DNA of 64,000 bases, from the NCBI RefSeq assembly GCF_032452875.1, contig NC_083870.1, forward strand, positions 3,038,001-3,102,000. Direction: 5' to 3'. The stretch comes from Bos javanicus (taxonomy: Eukaryota > Chordata > Mammalia > Artiodactyla > Bovidae). Under the pieces are notes generated by a model that saw only the letters and a list, made by a program, of their open reading frames with translations, made no database searches and had not been told where the DNA came from. Below, one piece after another: positions 45,513 through 55,926 of the stretch; position 1 is the stretch's first letter; every line of letters begins with the position of its first letter. A program made the position numbers and the translations under genes.

Positions 45513-46540
45513 CACTAAATATTTTAAAATGTTAAATGTAAAAGGGAAGATAAAAGAAGGAAAAAACCCTCAGGAGAGGAAAGCTGAACACTATGACATC
45601 TGATTAACTTTAAGGAAGACGTGGAACACACCAAAGATGGGAAACAAACTGGGATAATTTATTTCTTTTTGGATACACAAAACACATTTTTGAATGTTCC
45701 GACAGTTTCATAACAAACAGTTTTCACTATGGCTATTATAAATCAAGGCATACTTACACAGGAAAGTATTCACAGACATAAAATTAGTTTAGCAGACAAG
45801 AGAAAATGGATAAAAGACATGAGTAGTTGACAGTTATGACTGATGGAGAGAAGGTGTCTCTCATTCACAATAATCCAGGATTTGGAATGAAATGAAGGTC
45901 AACAGAGGAAGAACTCCAAGTCAGTGTCAGCCTGTTGGCAGCTGGAGCGCCACTGTCGCCAAGGGAGACAACTAGGCACTCACTGTCCCTTCTCCATTGG
46001 TGACGTTTCCAGGGATCAGGTGGGAGTTGAAATGACAAGAGAAAGGGTTTTGTAAATAAGGCCATAGGAATTATCACACTGCTCAGTCTTCTGGATCATC
46101 TGATTCATCGCCACCTCTGACAGTGTCACCCAGGCCTATTCTGTGGAAGGGTCTCATTTTCTTCTGTATTGCAACTTCCAAAGTTTCAGGTCCAGTCCAC
46201 ACAATTATTTTCCTTTAACCTCTCAGGCTGAAATATCAGAACATTTATATCCTATTCTTCCAGTTGTCAGATTAGTTTCATGTCCTCCTGCGGTTCTTCT
46301 CCAGCTTTAGCGTATCTTTCCTCTGGTGTGGACACAGAGCTATGTACAGTATTCTGGATGAGAACTCTTCTGTTTCTTTTACAATGCCCTTCCTAATGAC
46401 CTCACATTGGTGTTGCTCTCTGTGGCTAAAGAACCATGCTAATCTGGACTACCATGTTCAAAGAACAAAAGGATTGCCTATGACACCCCACTGGCTTGCT
46501 TGCCTTGGTTTAGGCGGAAAAGAGATCTAGACCAACAAGT
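45513..46540. other. No assignable feature
   Basis: Intergenic sequence without recognisable ORF or repeat. Confidence 0.35.
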
Positions 46541-46544
46541 CAGG

Positions 46545-46655
46545 AGACCTGGCACACAGTCTGGTATTACCAGTAATGAGCTATGTCACCTTGTAAGTTA
46601 TTTAAATTTTATTGCTTATCATTTATTCACATATAAAATGAAAGGATTGACTTTT
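46545..46655 (+). repeat. MIR SINE, diverged
   Basis: Sense order of GACCTGGCACACAGTCTGGT, AGCTATGTCACCTTGTAAGT and TAAAATGAAAGGATTG. Confidence 0.5.
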
Positions 46656-46710
46656 AGATGCTCTTTAGTTCCCTCCCAGCTCTGAATTTATATAATTATG
46701 ATATGTAGCT

Positions 46711-46905
46711 TGAGCTTCCCTGGTGGCTCAGATGGTAAAGCGTCTGCCTGCAGTGCGGGAGGCCCGGGTTTGATCCTTGGGTTGGGAAGATCCCCTGGAG
46801 AAGGAAATGGCAACCCACTCCAGTACTCTTGCCTGGAAAATCCCACGGACTGAGGAGCCTGGTGGGCTACAGTCCTTGGGCTCGAAAAGAATCGGACACA
46901 ACTGA
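46711..46905 (+). mobile_element. Bov-tA SINE
   Basis: Sense copy: GAGCTTCCCTGGTGGCTCAG to GGACACAACTGAGGGAGC. Confidence 0.92.
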
Positions 46906-47691
46906 GGGAGCTTATCTACCATTATTCTCTACATTGTTACACCTCATAGGAATTTTTAGTAGTATATTTGTATCTTGGCATTTCACGTACTGCAGTTGGC
47001 TATACTACAAATGTAAATATCTCACCTTAAAACCTCAAATCTTAAAAAAAAAAAAAAAACTCAAATCTTAATGAAACATATACCTCTGCATCAGTGTGTA
47101 AGGAACCATATCCATAGTGCATTTCAAAACCCCAACCTTTTATTTTCTTGTTCTAAATCACAATTCTAATGGCCATCATCAAAAAATCTACAAACAATAA
47201 ATGCTGGAGAGTGTGTGGAAAAGACTTACACTGTTTGTGGGAATGTAAATTGGTTCAGCCACTATGGAGAACAGTATGGAGGTTCCTTAAAAAAACAAAA
47301 ATAAGCTGTCATATAATGCACTCCTGGGCATATATCTGGAGAAAACCATAATTCAAAAAGATATATGCACCCCAGTGTTCACTGCAGCACTACTTCCAAT
47401 AGCCTGGACATGGAAGCAACCTCAATGTCCATCAACAGTGGAGTGGATACAAAAGATGTAATACAGATATACAATGGAATATTACTCAAGTCATAAAAAG
47501 GGGAATGAAATTGGGTCATTTGCAGAGGTGGTGGATGGATCTAGAGAGTGTCATACATAGTGAAGTAAGCCAGATAAAGACAACTATCATCTGATACTGC
47601 TTATATGTGGAATCTAAAAAAAATTATGGTTATGGTGGGGAGGAGGGAAGTGGAGAGATAAATTGAGAGATCAGGACTGACATATACACAT

Positions 47692-47937
47692 TCAGTTCAG
47701 TCACTCAGTCGTGTCCAACTCTTTGCAATCCCACAGACTGCAGCATGCCAGGCTTCCCCGTCCATCACGATCTCCCAGAGCTTGCTCAAACTCATGTCCA
47801 TCGAGTTGGTGATGCCATCCAACCATCTCATCCTCTGTTGTCCCCTTCTCCTCCTGCCTTCAATCTTTTCCAGCATCAGGGTCTTTTCCAATGAGTCAGT
47901 TCTGTGCCAAAGTATTGGAGCTTCAGCTTCAGCATCA
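47692..47937 (-). mobile_element. BovB LINE 3' end, left arm of an inverted pair
   Basis: Reverse BovB 3' end from TTCAGTTCAGTCACTCAGTC to CTTCAGCTTCAGCATCAG, then an abrupt switch of orientation. No separate target duplication is seen. Confidence 0.9.
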
Positions 47938-48664
47938 GAACTAAAGAGCCTCTTTATGAAAGTGAAAGAAGAGAGTGAAAAAGTTAGCTTAAAATTCAAT
48001 ACTCAAAAAACTAAGATCAGGGCATCCAATCCCATAGCAAATAAATGGAGAAACAATGGAAACAGTAAGAGTCTTTATTTTGGAGGGCTCCAAAATCACT
48101 GCAGATGGTGACTGCAGCTATGAAATTAAAAGACACTTGCTCCTTAGAAGAAAAGGTATGACTAACCTAGACAGCATATTCAAAAGCAGAGACATTACTT
48201 TTCCAACAAAGGTCCATCTAGTCAAAGCTATGGTTTTTCCAGTAGTCATGTATAGATGTGAGAGTTGCACTATAAAGAAAGCTAAGCACCAAAGAATTGA
48301 TGCTTTTGAACTGTGGTATTGGAGAAGACTCTTGAAAGTCCCTTGGACTGCAAAGAGATCAAACCAGTCAGTCCTAAAGGAAATCAGTCCTGAATATTCA
48401 CTGGAAGGACTGATGCTGAAGCTGAAGCTCCAATACTTTGGCCGCCTGATGTGAAGAATGACTCACTGGAAAAGACCCTGATGCTGGGAAAAATTGAAGG
48501 CAGGAGGAGAAGGGGACAACAGAGGATGAGATGGTTGGATGGCATCACCAACTCGATGTACATGAGTTTGAACAAACTCCGGGAGATCGTGATGGATAGG
48601 GAAGCCTGGCATGCTGCAGTCCATGCGGTTGCAAAGAGTTGGACATGACTGAGCAACTGAACTG
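47938..48664 (+). mobile_element. BovB LINE 3' part, right arm of an inverted pair
   Basis: Sense BovB from the reverse transcriptase (AACTAAAGAGCCTCTTTATG) to the 3' end (TGAGCAACTGAACTGA). The frame 48056-48454 carries MVFPVVMYRCESCTIKKAK and DAFELWYWRRLLKVPW; it then breaks at a stop, and 48451-48648 continues the Arg-rich C-terminus. Non-functional. Confidence 0.9.
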
Positions 48665-49049
48665 AATAACTGATTCAATCTGCTGTACACCTGAAACTAA
48701 CCACCCAACGTTGTAAATCAACTGTACTCTAATAAAACGTTTTTTTAAAATCACAACTCCATTCATTTATACATTCTTTTTTTTTTTAATGTTAAGTTCT
48801 TGTAATTTGCCAGTAAGACAGATATTATTTCTGTTCTTATTGAGCTTACAATCTAAAGACTGGTACGGGTACTTGAACACGCTATGACAAGAAAATGTGA
48901 TCCTATGGAAAACACTAGGGAATATTTAGCAGAGACATCTAACCACATCCCAAAGCAACCTCAAGTTTTTAAAATAACCTTTGACTTCACTATTTGAAAC
49001 TTTGAACATTTAAACAAATTACATCTGCAGCTCTAATTGTTTTTTTTTA

Positions 49050-49166
49050 AATTACAGATTTATTTGCTCGGTGGCACATGGGATCTTCCTGGATCAGCGA
49101 TCAAACCAATGTCTCCTGCATTGGCAGGCAGGTTCTTAACCACTGAGCTACCAGGGAAGGCCCCAG
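49050..49166 (-). mobile_element. CHR-type SINE, diverged
   Basis: Reverse copy: GGTGGCACATGGGATCTTCC, GGATCAGCGATCAAACCAAT and GAGCTACCAGGGAAGGCCCC. Confidence 0.7.
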
Positions 49167-49579
49167 TTCTCCTTTATTTAAGATAAAGTAACTTAACTAA
49201 AAACATTAGAAATTCTCCTTTCCCTAAAAAAGTACATTCAGACACCTCCATATCAATAACATCTTACAACCCAGGAGAATATTTTCCAAATGGCTTTAAT
49301 AGTAGCTTATTTATTAGTTGATAAACAACCCTGCAATTTTCCTAAGTTTCTAAGTACTGTGCAAAACTGGCCCGCCATAGGTGAAATAAACCCAATATAA
49401 TTTATGCATTGTTTACAGAAATGTTTCAGCTGTATTCTACATGGGATGCCCCACAAATGAGTGTAATACATTTGTTACAAAGGAACATAATTGGCCAACA
49501 CAGACAATAGTCTTTTGTGTATTAAGACCATAAAGCTTCACTGTTGTTATTGTTGAGTATTTTTAATCTTAAATGTAAT

Positions 49580-50580
49580 AGTTTTGACTTTTATTATTTC
49601 TCCATTATAAAAGTAATATAGAATTATAGTCAAATTAGAAACTCTTAAGTGAGTATAAAGAAAACAATCACCCTTAAAGTCCCAGTCAGATATAACTCAC
49701 ATTAACAGTTTAGTGTATAACCTGCTACCTGGTTTTTCCCCTCTTTTCTTTACTTTCTAAAAGGGACTTCAACTGTACAAATTTGAAATAATCAAAACTC
49801 TTACTTTGTAACACATTCTCATCATTGACTCTCTTCATTATTTATTTAATAAGCTACTAAATATTTGCCACTGTATGCAAGACCTGCAGTGTGCTGTGCT
49901 ATGCACAGTCGTGTCTGACTCCCTGCAACACCATGGCCTGTAGCCAACCAGGTTCCTCTGTCCATGGGATTTCCCAGGTAAGAATACTGGAGTGGGTTGC
50001 CATTTCCTTCTCCAGGGGAATCTTCCTGACCCAGGGATTGAATCTGTGTTTCTGGTGTCTCCTGCCTTGGCAGGCGGATTCTTTACCACTGCACCACCTG
50101 GGATATCTAGAATAGAGACAACAAATGACAGGTTATTGTCAATATTCTAGATGTTTTTCTATGCATTATATGTATGTAGAACTTTTTTAAAAGTGGTCCT
50201 TTCTAGTCAAGATCTCATCAGTCTAGTATCTACAATTAAGAGACTGAAGTGAGAAGCAAAGATTGTCCTAACACATATTTACCAATGAACTAATAGCATT
50301 CAATGTAACCGATAAACATCTGTATCATTTGAAGTACTGAACAGTATTCTACTGCACAAATTTGTTACAATTTATTTAACAGTCTGCTTTTTTAACATTT
50401 AGATACTGTTTTTTAAATTAGGTAAGAATATGAAAACACCCTTAAATATACTTCTTGACCCATATCTTGACCCATCTATCTGATTATTTCCTCTAGTTGG
50501 ATCAAAGGGTATGCACATTTTTAGGGCCTTTGATACAACCTGCTAAATTGCTTTTAAAGTTTAAACTAATTTAGCCTCCA
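49580..50580 (-). mobile_element. Old L1ME-like fragment, interrupted by a SINE
   Basis: Left part: ATTATTTCTCCATTATAAAAG and AGTCCCAGTCAGATATAACT. After the SINE, phrases such as TTGGATCAAAGGGTATGCAC and CTTTGATACAACCTGCTAAATTGC follow, the familiar antisense L1M order. Confidence 0.5.
49888..50103 (-). mobile_element. Bov-tA SINE
   Basis: Reverse copy: CAGTCGTGTCTGACTCCCTG to TTACCACTGCACCACCTGGG. Confidence 0.9.
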
Positions 50581-50856
50581 GTGACCTCACTAGGAAAGGA
50601 AGGCTCCAGATGCCAGAAGACCTCAGGCAGCTGGAAGTTGGTGGCATAAATACAACAATCAGACCTGAGGATGAGTAGGGCACTGACAAAGTATACTATG
50701 CTTTAGGAAGAAATCATATATGCAACATTTAATTTGAATATTTTAGCATATTTTTTAGGTTATATATGCAAGAATACTGTAAAATCCATGATGGAAAAAA
50801 AGCCACAGAAACAAAACTTTGTGTGGCCAGAGGTCTAGTTCAGTTCAGTCACTTAG

Positions 50857-51585
50857 TCATATCCAACTCTTTGCGACCCCATGAATCACAGCACGCCAGG
50901 CCTCCCTGTCCATCACCAACTGCCGGAGTTCACTCAAACTCATGTCTATCAAGTCGGTGATGCCATCCAGCCATCTAATCCTCTGTCGTCCCCTTCTGCT
51001 CCTGCCCCCAATCCCTCCCAGCATCAGAGTCTTTTCCAATGAGTCAACTCTTTGTATGAGGTGGCCAAAGTACTGGAGTTTCAGCTTCAGCATCAATCCT
51101 TCCAATGAACACCAAGGACTGATCTCCTTTAGGATGGACTGGTTGGATCTCCTTGCAGTCCAAGGGACTCTCAAGAGTCTTCTTCAACACCACAGTTCAA
51201 AAGCATCAATTCTTCGGCACTCAGCCTTCTTCACAGTCCAACTCTCACGTCCATACATGACCACTGGAAAAACCACAGCCTTGACTAGACGAACCATTGT
51301 TGGCAAAGTAATGTCTCTGCTTTTGAATATGCTATCTAGGTTGGTCATAACTTTCCTTCCAAGGAGTAAGCGTCTTTTAATTTCATGGCTGCAGTCACCA
51401 TCTGCAGTGATTTTGGAGCCTACAAAAATAAAGTCTGACACTGTTTCCACTGTTTCCCTATCTATCTGCCATGAAGTGATAGGACCGGATGTCATGATCT
51501 TGGTTTTCTGAATGTTGAGCTTTAAGCCAACTTTATCACTCTTAGTCAACATGGAAATCAGATTGATTATATTCTTTGCAGCCAA
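50857..51585 (-). pseudogene. BovB reverse transcriptase C-terminal part (inverted element)
   Basis: Two minus frames, 51184-51585 (LKLNIQKTKIMTSGPITSW, FIFVGSKITADGDC, DAFELWC) and 50857-51174 (MRVPWTARRSNQSILKEI then RQRIRWLDGIT), are separated by a frameshift. Together they form the C-terminal end of the protein, broken by mutation and by the inversion. Confidence 0.85.
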
Positions 51586-51678
51586 AGATGGAGAAGCTCT
51601 ATACAGTCAGCAAAAACAAGACTGGGAGCTGACTGTGGCTCAGATCATGAACTCCTTATTGCCAAATTCAGACTTAAA

Positions 51679-52420
51679 TTGAAGAAAGTGGGGAAAACCA
51701 CTAGACCATTCAGATATGATCTAAATCAAATTCCTTATGATTATACACTGGAAGTGAGAAATAGATTTAAGGGACTAGATCTGATAGAGTGCCTGATGAA
51801 CTTCATGACATTGTATAGGAGACAGGGATCAAGACCATCCCCATGGAAAAGAAACACAAAAAAGCAAAATGGCTGTCTGGGGAGGCCTTACAAATAGCTG
51901 TGAAAAGAAGAGAAGTGAAAAGCAAAGGACAAAAGGAAAGATATAAGCATCTGAATGCAGAGTTCCAAAGAATAGCAAGGAAAGATAAAAAAATCTTCCT
52001 CAGTGATCAATGCAAAGAAATAGAGGAAAACACCAGAATGGGAAAGACTAGAGATCTCTTCAAGAAAATTAGAGATACCAAGGGAATATTTCATGCAAAG
52101 ATTGGCTCGATAAAGGACAGAAATGGTATGGACCTAACAGAAGCAGAAGATATTAAGAAGAGGTGGGAAGAATACACAGAAGAACTGTACAAGAAGAGCT
52201 TCACGACCCAGATAATCACGATGGTGTGATCACTCACCTAGAGCCAGACGTCCTGGAATGTGAAGTCAAGTGGGCCTTAGGAAGCATCACTACAAACAAA
52301 GCTAGTGGAGGTGATGGCATTCCAGTTGAACTATTTCAAATCCTGAAAGATGATGCTGTGAAAGTGATGCACTCAATATGCCAGCAAATTTGGAAAACTC
52401 AGCAGTGGCCACAGGACTGA
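51679..52420 (+). pseudogene. BovB linker and N-terminal reverse transcriptase part (inverted element)
   Basis: Plus frames 51679-51897 (TTRPFRYDLNQIPYDYTLEV), 51843-52229 (VKSKGQKERYKHLNAEFQRI) and 52163-52420 (NKASGGDGIPVELFQILKDD) are successive pieces of the region between endonuclease and reverse transcriptase. Frame changes join them. The original protein order is lost because of the inversion. Confidence 0.85.
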
Positions 52421-52571
52421 AAAAGGTCAGTTTTCATTCCAATCCCAAAGAAAGGCCAGAGGTCTAAGTTTCTGTCAAAAACCAAATTATATGATGAATA
52501 AGTGGAAATATTTTTTAAAAATAAAAAGTATAACTATTAAATCCTATCCAATTTTTATATGTCTGTAACCA

Positions 52572-52857
52572 GTCCTGGGTGTTCATTGGAAGGACTGATG
52601 CTGAGGCTGAAACTCCAATACTTTGGCCACCTCATGCGAAGAGTTGATTCATTGGAAAAGACCCTGATGCTGGCAGTGATTGGAGGCAGGAGGAAAAGGG
52701 GACGACAGAGGATGAGATGGCTGGATGGCATCACCAACTCAATGCACATGAGTTTGAGTGAACTCCGGGAGTTGGTGATGGACAGGGAGGCCTGGTGTGC
52801 TACGGTTCATGGGGTCGCAAACAGTCGGACACAACTGAGCGACTGAACTGAACTGAA
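52572..52857 (+). mobile_element. BovB LINE 3' end
   Basis: Sense copy of about 285 bases ending GAGCGACTGAACTGAACTGA. The frame 52559-52846 carries YFGHLMRRVDSLEKTLML and RGRQRMRWLDGIT. Only about 105 bases separate it from the twin-primed BovB on its left. No convincing target duplication is seen. Confidence 0.88.
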
Positions 52858-52999
52858 CCCTTTAGGCCAACTTGAAATGTATAATGTGTAAAGCTTCAGG
52901 CAGATGAAGACCTAGAAAAAATATTTTTTAAACCCTTACATGCTTCTATATATACATGTAACAAACTCATATTAAATATTTTTCTAACATGAATTTAGT

Positions 53000-53074
53000 A
53001 ATAATCCCACATTATTCCAGTCCTCCTGCTTACCATTTATTTTGGTTTTAGAAATGGTAAAAAATTTATCAAGT

Positions 53075-53126
<52 letters not shown>

Positions 53127-53440
53127 CACACACACACACAAGCAACATACACATGTTTATACATTCACAAAGTAAAAAAATAAGCAATAAAAAGTATACA
53201 ATAAAAAATAAATCTTATGTGTGTTCCTAATGTTACTATCCAAAGGCAGTCACTCTTAATGGTTTCTTACATATCCTTAAGACTGTCTATGCACATATCA
53301 AACACACAGACAAAAAATGTGTGTGTGTTCTCTCTCCAATTAAAAAAAAACAAAAACATATGGTACAAATTGTTCTACATTTTGTATTTATCACTGTATC
53401 TTAGAAACTATTCCATATTACTACAGAGGTATCTGCCACA
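53000..53440 (-). repeat. Old L1M-like fragment with TA/CA microsatellite
   Basis: A TA/CA compound run (53077-53140) is followed by sequence such as CCAAAGGCAGTCACTCTTAA and AGAAACTATTCCATATTACT, reminiscent of an antisense L1M 3' end. Family tentative. Confidence 0.4.
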
Positions 53441-53567
53441 TAAAAAAAAATTTTTTTTTAATTAAAAGCACAGAACAAAACATTTTCAGGGCTTAGGGGA
53501 AATTACTTTTGAGGAAGGCTCAGTAGATACTGTGAGATTACTGTAATAAGAAAAAGTTGAAGGAGAC

Positions 53568-53684
53568 ATTCATTTATTCATTCCTTCACTTACTCATTCA
53601 CTATGATTCACTCATTCACTTACTCATTCACTTACTCATTCACTATGACTCATTCACTATGATTCCTTCACTTACTCATTCATT
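53568..53684. repeat. Short minisatellite of ATTCACT-type units
   Basis: About 115 bases built from CTTACTCATTCA and CTATGATTCA blocks in varying order. It encodes a repetitive LIHLLIHYDS-like peptide in one frame, which is a by-product of the repeat. Confidence 0.8.
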
Positions 53685-53911
53685 ACCTGCATACAAATTT
53701 CTCAAGAGACAGATCTGGTGGTCTGGTATTCCCATCTCTTTCACAATTTTCCACAGTTTATCGTGATCCACACAGCCAAAGGCTTTGGCATAGTCAAGTA
53801 AGACGGTAGGTGTTGCAAGAGGGCATCAGAGGGCAAACACACTGAAACCATACTCACAGAAAACTAGTCAATCTAATCACACTAGGACCACAGCCTTGTC
53901 TAACTCAGTGT
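53685..53911 (-). mobile_element. Rearranged BovB fragment, two opposite pieces
   Basis: 53685 to about 53797 reads internal BovB in reverse (GGTGGTCTGGTATTCCCATC, TCCACACAGCCAAAGGCTTT). From about 53801 to 53911 the sequence reads BovB 5' sequence in the plus sense (ACGGTAGGTGTTGCAAGAGG, CCACAGCCTTGTCTAACTCA). Probably one severely deleted and inverted copy. Confidence 0.7.
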
Positions 53912-54382
53912 TAAGCATTCATGGGTACTATTTCATATAAAACTTACCACAACCCTATTACATGCCTGCAGGGGGTTTTTATTAGTCAAGCCTTCATTAA
54001 AAGTCCCCACAGTTGAGAGATTGAGCAAAAGTTGCCTTGCTATATATTTACCAGTAAATCAGTCACTTATAAAATTAGTCATTAGATATCCTTCCTTACA
54101 TAACATCTTTCTGTTCCTATTAGCCTGTTTGAAAATTCACTCCAAACGGTTTTCAAAATGAAATTGCAAATTTCTTGCAAAAGATGTAGGACTTTCATGA
54201 AGTTTTGGAAAGTAATAGTGGAGAATTGCTCAGATTACAAGCAAAACCACAGATGAAAATAAGAATGTTGTGGAAATATACTAGTTAATAATTGAAGATG
54301 AGAAATTCCAAAAGGGTAGTGGCATTTCACAAGAAAATGATTTGAATGGAAAAGAAAAGTAAAATATGTGTTTTATGTATCA

Positions 54383-54497
54383 TGGTGGTGGTGGTGGTGG
54401 TGGTGGTGGTGGTTTAGTCGCTAAGTCGTGTCTGACTCTTGCGATCCCATGGACTGTGGCCCACCAGGCTCCTCTGTCCATGGGATTTTCGAGGTAA
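54383..54497 (-). mobile_element. Bov-tA fragment with (GGT)10 tail
   Basis: A perfect run of ten GGT units (54384-54413) leads into the reverse SINE (TTTAGTCGCTAAGTCGTGTC), which is truncated at GGGATTTTCGAGGT. Confidence 0.88.
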
Positions 54498-54734
54498 CCT
54501 AAGGCAAACCCTATAGCAGATATACAAAAGATAACAGTGGTACCAATAAGCATAGGACTATGGAAAATCATCAAATCAAAAGGAAGAGAGCAAAAGAAGA
54601 AGAAGAAAGGAACAAAGAAATTACAAACAGCCAGAAAACAATTAACAAAATGCCAACAGTAAGTCCACACCTAAACCAATAATTACTTTAAATATAAAAG
54701 ACTAAATTATCTAATGAAAAGACATAGAATGTCT

Positions 54735-54855
54735 TGGGGCTCCCCCGGCAGTCCAGTGGTTAAGACTCCACGCTTCCACTGCAGGGGCCACAGGTTTCAT
54801 TGCTGGTTGGGGAACTAAGATCCCGCATGCTAAAAGATGCAGTCCCCTGCCTCGT
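54735..54855 (+). mobile_element. CHR-2 SINE nested in L1
   Basis: Sense copy, GGGGCTCCCCCGGCAGTCCA to CAGTCCCCTGCCTCGT. AAAGACATAGAATGTCT (54718-54734) and AAAGACACAGAGTGTCT (54856-54872) are the duplicated L1 target, differing at two positions. Confidence 0.9.
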
Positions 54856-55020
54856 AAAGACACAGAGTGTCTGAATGGAATTAAAAAAACAAGACCCAAC
54901 TATATGCTGCCTATAAGAGATTCACTGAAGCTCTAAGGAAACAGACTAAGAGTGAAGAGATGGGAAAATGTATTCTTTGTAAATGGAAACCAAAAGAAAG
55001 CAGGAGTAAGCTATACTTCC

Positions 55021-55145
55021 ACTGGAGGAGGAAATGGCAACCCATTCCAGTATGCTTGCCTGAAAAATCCTCATGGACAGAGGAGCCCGGCAGGCTACAA
55101 TCCATAAGGTCACAGAGTCGGGCACGACTGGGCAACTGAGCACAA
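55021..55145 (+). mobile_element. Bov-A monomer nested in L1
   Basis: Sense fragment: GAGGAGGAAATGGCAACCCA to CACGACTGGGCAACTGAGCA. The L1 sequence resumes directly after it. Confidence 0.88.
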
Positions 55146-55926
55146 GTACAAAGCTCTATTTCAATCAGATAAAACAGACTTTAAGGCAAAGACGTGTAGG
55201 AAGAAAAAAGGAAGGTCATTATATAGTGATAAAGGGGTCAATCGAAAACAGGATGTAACATTTGTAAATATTTATGCATCCAAAATAGGAGGAGCACCTA
55301 AATATATAAAGCAAATACTGTCAGACCTGGAAGAAATAACAACATAATAATAGTAAAATAATCCTTTTCAACAATGGATAGGTAATCCAGACAGAAAGTC
55401 AATAAGGAAACACTGCATTTCCTACATTAGACCAGATGCCTTTACTAACGAATTCTACCAAACATTTAAAGAAGAATTAATATCAATCCTTCTCAAACCT
55501 TTCCAAAAAAACAGAAAAAGAGGGAACAGTTCCAAATTCATTTAATGAGGCTAACATTACCCTGATACCAAAATCAGACACAGATGCTACAAGAAAAGAA
55601 AATTACAGATCAATATCCCTGATAAACATAGATGCAAAAATCCTCAACAAAATATTGGCAAATCAAATTTAACAATCTACTAACAGGACCATATACCATA
55701 ATGAAGTGAGATTTATTCCAGGGATGTAAGGATGACTCATAATCTGCAAATCAATCAATTTGCTATACCTCATTAACAAAATGGAGGATAAACATTATAC
55801 GATCATGTAGAAAAAGCATTTACAAAATTCAACATCCGTTTATGATAAAAAACTTCGAGAAAAGTCGGTGTGGAAGGAATGTACTTCAACAAAGTAAAGG
55901 TCACTAAGATAAACTTCCGGCTAACA

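Larger units (their letters stand above)
47167..48745 (+). mobile_element. L1 3' region, interrupted by an inverted BovB pair
   Basis: ORF2 C-terminal and 3' UTR order is clear at 47167-47691 (GGAATGTAAATTGGTTCAGC, GAACAGTATGGAGGTTCCTT, CTTATATGTGGAATCTAAAA). It resumes at 48665-48745 with CTGATTCAATCTGCTGTACACC and GTAAATCAACTGTACTCTAA. Roughly 100 bases expected between these parts are missing, replaced by about 970 bases of BovB. Confidence 0.85.
50838..52453 (-). mobile_element. BovB LINE with 5' half inverted (twin priming)
   Basis: The 3' half lies in reverse at 50838 to about 51548; the 5' half lies in plus orientation from about 51549 to 52453. GGCCAGAGGTCTA at 50825-50837 and 52454-52466 is a perfect 13-base target duplication enclosing both halves, so this is one event. 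The inversion point falls near the end of the endonuclease region in one half and in the mid reverse transcriptase in the other. Confidence 0.95.

Noticed and set aside
53568..53684. Regularly spaced short repeats suggestive of a CRISPR-like array.
   Set aside because: The units are contiguous and variable without unique spacers, in a mammalian genome; it is a simple minisatellite.
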